Shown one piece after another: positions 1 through 4,921 of a stretch of 5,187 bases of DNA (position 1 is its first letter; every line of letters starts with the position of its first letter). Position numbers and translations under genes: made by a program. The DNA comes from JBBSGD01 sp038254435. Its GTDB lineage: Bacteria > Actinomycetota > CADDZG01 > WHSQ01. The notes beneath the pieces were generated by a model. That model was not told the DNA's origin. It did not search any database and was given only the letters and a program-made list of their open reading frames with translations. Location of the stretch: contig JBBSGD010000100.1 in the NCBI GenBank assembly GCA_038254435.1, positions 1-5,187 of the forward strand, read 5' to 3'.

Positions 1-1
1 G

Positions 2-301
2 GAGCTCGTGACCGTGGAGCCTCCAAAGCTGATCCACTACCGGTGGCTCGAAGGACCGCTGCCCGAGGTGCACGAGACCATCTCGTTCGACGAGGACGGC
101 CCCGGGACCGTGCTGCGCTACGAGGGCAGCTTCTCGGCGGGTACCGGGCTCGTCACGTGGCTCAAGGGCCGCGTGGTGGTCAAACCGGCATTCGATCGGA
201 TCGTGCTCGAGCACCTGCAACAAGCCAAGGAGCTGGCCGAGAAGCGCGCCGCCCGAAGCCGCGTCTACGGCGACTCACACGCACCTCCACAAGAGGGCTG
301 A
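2..301 (+). CDS. SRPBCC/START-like family protein, C-terminal part (5' end outside window)
   Basis: The frame is open from the left edge to the TGA at 299-301 and gives 99 residues, so the true start is upstream of the window; the GTG at 8 is probably internal. The pattern is that of the second half of an SRPBCC (polyketide cyclase/START-like) domain. It has a strand with HYRWLEGPLP, a strand containing VHETISFDEDGPGT, the GT-x-L-x-Y turn (GTVLRYEGSF), a strand around GRVVVKPAF, and then a long C-terminal helix (FDRIVLEHLQQAKELAEKRA) that would close the ligand cavity. Family members bind hydrophobic ligands or act as cyclases or aromatase-like proteins; the ligand cannot be told from this part. 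A polar tail of about 15 residues follows the helix. The gene converges on the dioxygenase gene with 13 bases between stops. The fold call is fairly sure; the function is not. Confidence 0.72.
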   Translation, partial: ELVTVEPPKLIHYRWLEGPLPEVHETISFDEDGPGTVLRYEGSFSAGTGLVTWLKGRVVVKPAFDRIVLEHLQQAKELAEKRAARSRVYGDSHAPPQEG

Positions 302-314
302 GTCTCAGCTCGCG

Positions 315-1238
315 TCAGGCGCGCGCTGTGGAGCGCGGGTTGGGCAATGGTGTGAGCGTCTTTTCGACTCGCTCGCGGTACTGCTCGTAGTTGGGAGGAA
401 GTGAGAGCCTTTCGCCCAGGTGGTCCATAGCCTCGTCGACGTCAAAGCCGGGTCCCATCGTGGCGATCTCGAACAGCACGCCCGAAGGCTCACGGAAGTA
501 GATCGAACGGAAGTAGAAGCGGTCGATGATCTCGGTAGGACGGCCCCCGCCCTCCATCACGCGCCGGCGCCATTCGGCGTGGTCTTCCATCGTCGACGCC
601 CAGGCGATGTGGTGCACGCTGCCGGCGCCTTGCAACCCCTTGTGCGCGGGCTGCGGATCGTAGGCGTAGAGCGCGCCTCGCCGTCCGGCCCGCGCCTCCC
701 ATTCGGAGCCAGAGACTCGCTCGAACGCCAGGGTGTCCTCGAGAAAAGAACGACTGGCCCCGGCATCCTGAGCGTACGCGCGGGCTCCGTCGAACCCCTG
801 CAGAGCGTGCTCCTCGGGGACCTCGGGATGCTCGGCGGTCAAAGGCTCGTCGCTCGTCTGCACGATCCGCAACTCGTGGTCGAGGCCCTCGGGGTCGCTG
901 AAGCGAAGGCTCCCGTCCACGCGGCCGGCAGGCACACCACTCGCGTCGAGGCGGCGCTCCCAAAAACCGAGGGTGTCTTCGCTCGTCACCCGCCACACGA
1001 TGCGATGCACCATCCCCGCACCTGCTCGGCCGGGCGGAGCTCCCGGGTACTCGAAGAACGTGATGTCCGAGCCCGGATCCCCGCGTTCGTCGGCGTAAAA
1101 GAGGTGATAGACGGTGGGATCATCCTGGTTCACGGTTTTCTTGACCATCCTCAGGCCGAGGACCCCAGCGTAGAACGCAACATTGCCGGGAGCGTCGCCC
1201 GTGATCGCCGTCACGTGGTGAATACCGTCGAGTCGCAT
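315..1238 (-). CDS. Ring-cleaving dioxygenase, VOC/glyoxalase family (MhqO/PcpA-like)
   Basis: From the ATG at 1238 this encodes 307 residues, close to the usual 310-320 for MhqO/PcpA-type Fe(II) extradiol dioxygenases, which open hydroquinone-type aromatic rings in the cytoplasm. Two tandem VOC modules are visible: residues 3 to about 130, opening with GIHHVTAITGD and FYAGVLGLRMVKKTVNQDD, and about 144 to 270. The expected metal ligands are all present: His8 in the first HHVT, His210 in GSVHHIAW and Glu257 in GVLFEIAT. The C-terminal LPPNYEQYRERVEKTLTPL is a typical family ending. I chose the ATG at 1238 over one at 1280 because GGGAGG lies 6 bases upstream and family homology begins there; the 14 extra residues look like leader. 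The substrate is inferred only; MhqO relatives handle quinone or hydroquinone stress. The gene lies 82 bases downstream of a membrane microprotein gene on the same strand. Confidence 0.93.
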   Translation of the reverse strand: MRLDGIHHVTAITGDAPGNVAFYAGVLGLRMVKKTVNQDDPTVYHLFYADERGDPGSDITFFEYPGAPPGRAGAGMVHRIVWRVTSEDTLGFWERRLDASGVPAGRVDGSLRFSDPEGLDHELRIVQTSDEPLTAEHPEVPEEHALQGFDGARAYAQDAGASRSFLEDTLAFERVSGSEWEARAGRRGALYAYDPQPAHKGLQGAGSVHHIAWASTMEDHAEWRRRVMEGGGRPTEIIDRFYFRSIYFREPSGVLFEIATMGPGFDVDEAMDHLGERLSLPPNYEQYRERVEKTLTPLPNPRSTARA

Positions 1239-1244
1239 CCCCTG

Positions 1245-1250
1245 CCTCCC
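1245..1250 (-). promoter_or_regulatory. Ribosome binding site of the dioxygenase gene
   Basis: On the minus strand GGGAGG sits 6 bases before the ATG at 1238. It decides this start over the upstream in-frame ATG at 1280. Confidence 0.8.
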
Positions 1251-1320
1251 TTTGCCTTGTGTCGATGAACGCTGCATCAACGTACCCGGCGACAGCAGGT
1301 GTTGTGCTCGATTCCGGTTC

Positions 1321-1491
1321 CTAGAGCGTGTTGTTGTTAACGGCTCCGGTCGCAGACGGCAGCACGAACATCAGCACGACGGCAACGAGAATGATCACGC
1401 CAATTGTCCACAGGGGCGCGCTCTTCCTGGTGAGGTAGTTGACGCCCACGATGGACAGCAACAAGAGGCCAAGCCATTCCAAATAGATCAT
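1321..1491 (-). CDS. Two-helix membrane microprotein, unrecognised family
   Basis: A short frame on the minus strand runs from tandem ATGs (1494 and 1491) to the TAG at 1321-1323. It gives 57 or 56 residues, short enough to be missed by common ORF cut-offs. In 57-residue numbering there are two hydrophobic segments, about residues 3-21 (YLEWLGLLLLSIVGVNYL) and 28-46 (LWTIGVIILVAVVLMFVLP). A short loop with Arg23-Lys24 joins them, and a polar tail ends in NNNTL. By the positive-inside rule the loop should be cytoplasmic with both ends outside. AAGGAG at 1497-1502 is a near-consensus ribosome binding site; it is 2 bases from the first ATG and 5 from the second, so I favour 1491. The gene reads toward the dioxygenase with 82 bases between and may share its transcript. 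I do not recognise the family. The coding call rests on the binding site, the double-helix hydropathy and the placement. Confidence 0.72.
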   Translation of the reverse strand: MIYLEWLGLLLLSIVGVNYLTRKSAPLWTIGVIILVAVVLMFVLPSATGAVNNNTL

Positions 1492-1496
1492 CATGT

Positions 1497-1502
1497 CTCC
1501 TT
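1497..1502 (-). promoter_or_regulatory. Ribosome binding site of the membrane microprotein gene
   Basis: AAGGAG on the minus strand, 5 bases before the second of two adjacent ATG codons. The spacing is too short for the first ATG (2 bases), which favours initiation at 1491. Confidence 0.7.
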
Positions 1503-1530
1503 AGTGCGACAGTGCGACGGGTGCCGTCGC
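1503..1530 (-). promoter_or_regulatory. Tandem octamer and perfect hairpin in the microprotein leader
   Basis: On + the octamer AGTGCGAC occurs twice head to tail (1503-1510 and 1511-1518). The second copy runs into a perfect inverted repeat, GCGACGG-GTG-CCGTCGC, with arms at 1514-1520 and 1524-1530. The repeat-hairpin block abuts the ribosome binding site of the minus-strand microprotein gene (1497-1502). If transcribed it would form a stable GC-rich stem in the 5' leader; as DNA it could be a repressor site. It does not have the form of an intrinsic terminator of the microprotein transcript, because no U run follows. The structure is seen directly; its role is inferred. Confidence 0.45.
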
Positions 1531-1548
1531 TATCACGCTCGCAGTGAG

Positions 1549-1578
1549 GACACGATCCGAGAGAGGTCAGACGTTCCC
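1549..1578 (-). promoter_or_regulatory. Possible ECF-sigma-like promoter for the microprotein/dioxygenase unit
   Basis: Read on the minus strand, GGGAAC (1573-1578) is followed after 18 bases by CGTGTC (1549-1554). Several group IV (ECF) sigma factors recognise GGAAC-type -35 elements with CGT-type -10 elements at about this distance. It lies roughly 55 bases upstream of the microprotein start, leaving a leader that contains the hairpin at 1514-1530. Short matches of this kind arise by chance in GC-rich DNA, so this is only a candidate. Confidence 0.22.
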
Positions 1579-1733
1579 AAAGGGCGGGGGTCGAGTGAAT
1601 CCGCAGAGCGAACCTCAAGTGTACTCCTTCTTGCATCAGGAAGTGACGGGTGAGCATCCCATGCCCGACTGGAGGTAGCATCGTGGAGGCGACTGGACAG
1701 AGTCTCGCCGTAGGCGGCGCGGCTCGCGTCAGG

Positions 1734-1738
1734 GGAGG
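1734..1738 (+). promoter_or_regulatory. Ribosome binding site of the exported glycosidase gene
   Basis: GGAGG, within a longer GGGGAGGG run, lies 6 bases before the ATG at 1745. It supports this start, which also gives a complete signal peptide. Confidence 0.8.
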
Positions 1739-1744
1739 GACCTC

Positions 1745-4300
1745 ATGGCATCACGCGTTTCGGTTCGATCTGCTGCTCTGTTGCTCGTTACTCTCCTCGG
1801 CGGCTCCCTGCCGAGCCCGGCGGTGGCCGGCACGACGGGGCGAGCAGCGTCCGTGCGCGCGACGCGGCTGTCTCCCACACTGTCGACCACCCACCGGTTG
1901 AACAACCGCCGCTACGTGGTCGCGGGACACCGCGCCTACGAGGTCGGCACCGAGACCGGCCGCTACCCGGCAATGGGTTTTCACACCACGGGAGAGATGG
2001 GTGGTGTGTGGAGCGCGCCGCTAAAGCTTCTCGACGGCATTTGGTTCGGCGTGGACGGCAAGTGGCTGGGCAAAGCGACACAGTTCACGAGCGGGTGGGG
2101 CTACGCCAACATGAAGCTGCCCGGAGTAGATCGCATCGCGGCAAGCCGCACGGACTTCGTTCCGGACGGGACGCGGGCGCTACTAATCGGGCTGCACTTG
2201 ACGAGCCCCAAAGCCAGAACCGTCGAAGTCAAGGTGAACGCGCACTCCGAGCTGATGTCCGCTTACCCGTGGGGCGCGACGTCGCCCTCACAGTCTTCGT
2301 ACAACCTGCGAGACGTGGCCGCCTACCGGGGTGGTCGGCTCCTGTTTACGGAAAACGGCACTCCTCCGGACACGAACGCGTCGCGGCATCATTGGGCGGC
2401 CGCCGTCGCAAGCGATCTCGAGCCCGTAGGGCACGCCACCGGGCGCAACTTCCGAGGCCCGCAGGATCCCGCCTCGGTCTGTCCTGCCGAGGGAACGCAG
2501 CCGTTCCGCTGTGACGACTCCGCCTTCGGGAAGGGGGCAGGGGGACGCCTCACCTACGATGTCTCCCTGCGGGCGGGTAAGACCAAGACCCTGTGGTTTG
2601 CGGTCGGCGGCTCGGACAAGGGAGAAGCCGCCGCACTGCACCAGCTCCACGCGGCGCTCGACCATCCGTACCGTCAGCTCGTCGCCAAGGTTGCAGCCCG
2701 CAAGCACCTCGCGCGCCACAGCAGGGTGAGCCTTCCGGGTGACACGCTGCTGGCTCGCGGGCTCCAGTGGAGCAAGCAGAATCTCGCAGATCTCACCCAA
2801 ACCGCCACCAACCTGCGCTTGCGCGCTACCGACGAAGGCACCAAGTACCCGCCACCACAGGGAACGCTGCCCCGGATCAACTTCTTTGGGGCCGGATACC
2901 CCGACTACCCATGGCTATTCGCAACCGACGGCGAGTACACGTCCTTTGCGGCGCTCGCGGCGGGACAGTTTGGCGTTATGAAGAACCACTTGAGCGCTCT
3001 CAAAGCCGTAAGCCAGGTCATCAACAACCGCTCGGGCAAGGTCGTGCACGAGGTTGTGACCGACGGGTCCGTCTACTTCGGAACCAACTCCGATCCCGGC
3101 AATACCGACGAAACCGTCAAGTTCCCGAGCGCCGTGGCACTCGTATGGCGCTGGACCGGGGACCGACACTGGCTCAATCAGATGTACCCGTTCACGCGCA
3201 GGGGGATGCACTACGTCTTTCGCAAGCTCGACAAGGACGGCGACTTGTGGCCGGAGGGATCGGGCAACGTCGAGGTGACGGGAATGGGCGACGAGAAGCT
3301 CGACGTCGCCGTGTACGCGATCCGCGGCCTGCGCGACCTCGCCGAGATGGCGCGCGCCGAGGGCGACGGCGCCACGGTTCGGTGGGCGACGCGCAAGGCC
3401 GCGGCCATGCAAAGGCGCTTCGAAGAGACCTGGTACCGCGCCCGGACTCCTCAGCACGTGGACTCCCTCGTCGATCCCGGGAATCACAAGCAATACAAGC
3501 GTTATTGGACGGGCGTGACCCCGATGGAGGCGGAGCTGTGGAGGCAGCGCCGGGCCGAGCCCGGTCTTACTACGCTGCCGCACGGCATAGCGGCGCTCAG
3601 ATTGCGACAGACGCGTTGCTACAGCAGTGACTTCGGCCTCTACTTCGAGGGCCGGCAAGGCTGCGACCCATCCGCCGGCGACACGAGCGGCGGGCAGATC
3701 ATCTTCACGATCAATACTGCCGTCATGGCCGTGGGCGAGGGTAACTACGGGCGTTTGGGCCGCGGCGAGCAAGGCCGCTACACGCGCGCGAACCGGCGTC
3801 TGCAGCTGCCGCGCCCCGACGAGCAGCCGGGGGCGATGCCCGAGATCGCGCCGTCAAAGGACTACGGACGCTCCATCGATCTGCCCTTCGACTCGCGGGC
3901 GCAGGTCATGCAGGCATGGGGCAACTACGGCACCCTGTGGCCGGTGATCCACCAGCAGCTCGGCGTGTCCCCGGACCTCGGCATGGGACGGCTGCAGGTC
4001 GCCCCCCAGGTGCCCGGCTACGAAAGGCACATAGCGGGACGGCACATTCGGCTCGGCAATGGATGGATCAACGTCAAGGCGGCACACGTCGGGACCCTCT
4101 ATCGCACCTTCGTTCGCAAGAGGGTGGCGGGGCGTCTCGAGATCGGCCACGTGGTCCCCAGGCTCGCCCGCGTGCGCAAGGTCCTGCTGAACGGGCATCC
4201 CGTGCGCTACGAGGTGCAGCGGAGCAACCGGGGCAAGGTCGTGCTCGCGCGCGCCGGAGCAGGCAGATCGCAGGAGCTGATCGTGCGCACTCGGCCTTGA
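1745..4300 (+). CDS. Exported six-hairpin glycosidase, glycogen-debranching-like
   Basis: Encodes 851 residues. Residues 1-28 form a Sec-type signal peptide: Arg at 4 and 8, a hydrophobic core ALLLVTLLGG and an AVA cleavage motif ending at 28. Residues about 40-325 look beta-rich, like the N-terminal domain of glycogen-debranching proteins. Residues about 330-745 look like an (alpha/alpha)6 barrel, with YPDYPWLFATDGEYTS (385-400; Asp395, Glu397), DGDLWPEGSGNVE (498-510; Glu504, Glu510), GMGDEKLDVAVY (513-524) and a last helix AWGNYGTLWPVIHQQLGVSPD (724-744) like the QAW...LGL..D end of debranching-type enzymes. About 750-851 is a C-terminal beta domain. The acidic residues near 395 and 504-520 are the best catalytic candidates. 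Cys246/Cys256 and Cys625/Cys640 are the only cysteines after the signal peptide and could form two disulfides. The likely role is hydrolysis of an alpha-glucan or another glycoside outside the membrane; substrate and CAZy family are not determinable here. Confidence 0.82.
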   Translation: MASRVSVRSAALLLVTLLGGSLPSPAVAGTTGRAASVRATRLSPTLSTTHRLNNRRYVVAGHRAYEVGTETGRYPAMGFHTTGEMGGVWSAPLKLLDGIWFGVDGKWLGKATQFTSGWGYANMKLPGVDRIAASRTDFVPDGTRALLIGLHLTSPKARTVEVKVNAHSELMSAYPWGATSPSQSSYNLRDVAAYRGGRLLFTENGTPPDTNASRHHWAAAVASDLEPVGHATGRNFRGPQDPASVCPAEGTQPFRCDDSAFGKGAGGRLTYDVSLRAGKTKTLWFAVGGSDKGEAAALHQLHAALDHPYRQLVAKVAARKHLARHSRVSLPGDTLLARGLQWSKQNLADLTQTATNLRLRATDEGTKYPPPQGTLPRINFFGAGYPDYPWLFATDGEYTSFAALAAGQFGVMKNHLSALKAVSQVINNRSGKVVHEVVTDGSVYFGTNSDPGNTDETVKFPSAVALVWRWTGDRHWLNQMYPFTRRGMHYVFRKLDKDGDLWPEGSGNVEVTGMGDEKLDVAVYAIRGLRDLAEMARAEGDGATVRWATRKAAAMQRRFEETWYRARTPQHVDSLVDPGNHKQYKRYWTGVTPMEAELWRQRRAEPGLTTLPHGIAALRLRQTRCYSSDFGLYFEGRQGCDPSAGDTSGGQIIFTINTAVMAVGEGNYGRLGRGEQGRYTRANRRLQLPRPDEQPGAMPEIAPSKDYGRSIDLPFDSRAQVMQAWGNYGTLWPVIHQQLGVSPDLGMGRLQVAPQVPGYERHIAGRHIRLGNGWINVKAAHVGTLYRTFVRKRVAGRLEIGHVVPRLARVRKVLLNGHPVRYEVQRSNRGKVVLARAGAGRSQELIVRTRP

Positions 4301-4308
4301 GGCCTTGA
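4293..4308 (+). repeat. Perfect 8-bp tandem duplication across the glycosidase stop codon
   Basis: GGCCTTGA occurs twice without a gap (4293-4300 and 4301-4308). The TGA of the first copy is the stop codon. The second copy lies wholly in the non-coding region, as after a recent slippage event. Confidence 0.7.
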
Positions 4309-4320
4309 GTTCTCCGACCC

Positions 4321-4335
4321 GGTCCCTGCGGGACC
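4321..4335. terminator. Short hairpin after the glycosidase gene, weak terminator candidate
   Basis: GGTCCC-TGC-GGGACC forms a perfect 6-bp stem with a 3-base loop, 20 bases after the stop codon. On + it is followed by an A-rich run (CAAAAAGAAATTT) rather than a T run, so it is not a standard intrinsic terminator. It may be a transcript 3'-end stabiliser or a U-tract-independent terminator. The low-GC stretch that follows (about 4336-4357) is the most AT-rich in the neighbourhood. Confidence 0.35.
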
Positions 4336-4360
4336 CAAAAAGAAATTTGCCCAAAACCCC

Positions 4361-4389
4361 TTGAAAGGGCCGGGCGGACGCGGCACACT
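4361..4389 (+). promoter_or_regulatory. Possible promoter for a leaderless transcript of the 4396 gene
   Basis: TTGAAA (4361-4366), a 17-base spacer and CACACT (4384-4389) lie just upstream of the ATG at 4396. The -35 match is good (5 of 6 to TTGACA). The -10 match is weak (3 of 6 to TATAAT, though it keeps A2 and T6). The distance puts the expected first transcribed base at or next to the A of the ATG. No ribosome binding site is visible there, which fits a leaderless message. Confidence 0.3.
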
Positions 4390-4395
4390 GCTCGA

Positions 4396-4797
4396 ATGGT
4401 TCCAAATTATGGAAGTTCGAGGAGTGCACGGGCCATTCGTGGAGCACGGCGCGAGGAAAGAGTCATCGACCTACGCTCTGCTGCCCCGGAGCCGGCCCGC
4501 CTCGGTGATTTCGCGCAAGAAACCTACGATCGAGGCTTCGAGCTCGGAGCGCGCTGGGCGGCAAGCCTCGCAGCCCCAAGCGAGATCGGGAGCCTCGCCG
4601 AGCAGGTCTCGGGCACGTGGTTCGTCCTCACCTTCCGCAAGGGCCACTCGTTGATCGAGTTCCTCTCGGAGGAGATCTGGGACTGCGAACCACCCTCGGG
4701 CCGCGTCCGTTTGCACCGCGACCCCATGCTCGAGGGCACCATCGCCGGCGCCCTGCTAGCGGCACAGCGACAGGTCGCCGGGCGCTTGGAGCGCTGA
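4396..4797 (+). CDS. Hypothetical protein, 133 residues, no family recognised
   Basis: I do not recognise this protein. The frame ends at the TGA at 4795-4797. From about residue 24 onward (RVIDLRSAAPEPARLGD and later) the third codon positions are strongly G/C, as in the neighbouring real genes, and the protein is mixed alpha/beta. It has an acidic, aromatic helix (FAQETYDRGFELGARWAASL), a strand-like GTWFVLTFRKG followed by HSLIEFLSEEIWDC, and a C-terminal helix (MLEGTIAGALLAAQRQVAGRLER). There is no signal peptide or membrane segment, so it should be cytoplasmic. The first 23 codons use A/T-ending codons and look much less coding. No alternative ATG or GTG is available in frame before residue 100, so either the start is right (leaderless) or a frameshift hides an N-terminus. 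An alternative N-terminal frame is open from 4361. Confidence 0.6.
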   Translation: MVPNYGSSRSARAIRGARREERVIDLRSAAPEPARLGDFAQETYDRGFELGARWAASLAAPSEIGSLAEQVSGTWFVLTFRKGHSLIEFLSEEIWDCEPPSGRVRLHRDPMLEGTIAGALLAAQRQVAGRLER

Positions 4798-4844
4798 GCC
4801 GACGCCTCACCCTGTGCGGGCCGCCGGGCGAACGTCGGTCCCGA

Positions 4845-4876
4845 GGTTAGTGCACTGACCCACCTTGAAGGTGGGT
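4845..4876. terminator. Overlapping palindrome and hairpin between convergent genes
   Basis: Two structures share bases. GGTTAGTGCACTGACC (4845-4860) is a near-perfect 16-bp palindrome whose only non-Watson-Crick pair is T:G. ACCCACC-TTGAA-GGTGGGT is a perfect 7-bp stem with a 5-base loop (arms 4858-4864 and 4870-4876). They lie between the ends of convergent genes (stop at 4797 on +, stop at 4922 on -), where a bidirectional terminator is expected. Neither strand shows a T run after the stem, so any termination would be U-tract independent. I see no gene in 4798-4921. Confidence 0.4.
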
Positions 4877-4921
4877 AGACGCACCAACCTTGTCGTGGAT
4901 TCGATGCGGCCGGAAACGCAA

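Noticed and set aside
322..337. Hairpin CGCGCT-GTGG-AGCGCG as a terminator for the SRPBCC gene
   Set aside because: The 6-bp stem is real, but it lies inside the coding end of the dioxygenase and has no T run; GC-only stems of this size are common by chance here.
43..390. 115-residue + strand frame overlapping the SRPBCC gene
   Set aside because: Arg/Gly-rich composition typical of a shifted frame of a GC-rich gene; it overlaps the better-supported frame at 2-301.
420..1268. 282-residue + strand frame opposite the dioxygenase
   Set aside because: It is a long antisense open frame caused by high GC. The minus strand encodes a recognisable dioxygenase with metal ligands and a ribosome binding site, and the antisense peptide shows no family pattern.
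1252..1653. 133-residue + strand frame opposite the microprotein
   Set aside because: Low-complexity His/Gln/Asn-rich composition and no ribosome binding site; antisense to a better candidate.
1337..1681. 114-residue minus-strand frame over the microprotein
   Set aside because: It is in a different frame from the two-helix microprotein, has no good ribosome binding site and is His/Arg-rich like a shadow frame.
2767..3630. 287-residue + strand frame inside the glycosidase gene
   Set aside because: Extremely Arg-rich, as in a +1/+2 shadow of a GC-rich gene; no domain pattern.
2915..3772. 285-residue minus-strand frame inside the glycosidase gene
   Set aside because: Antisense open frame with no recognisable domain; the + strand protein is continuous with barrel motifs through this region.
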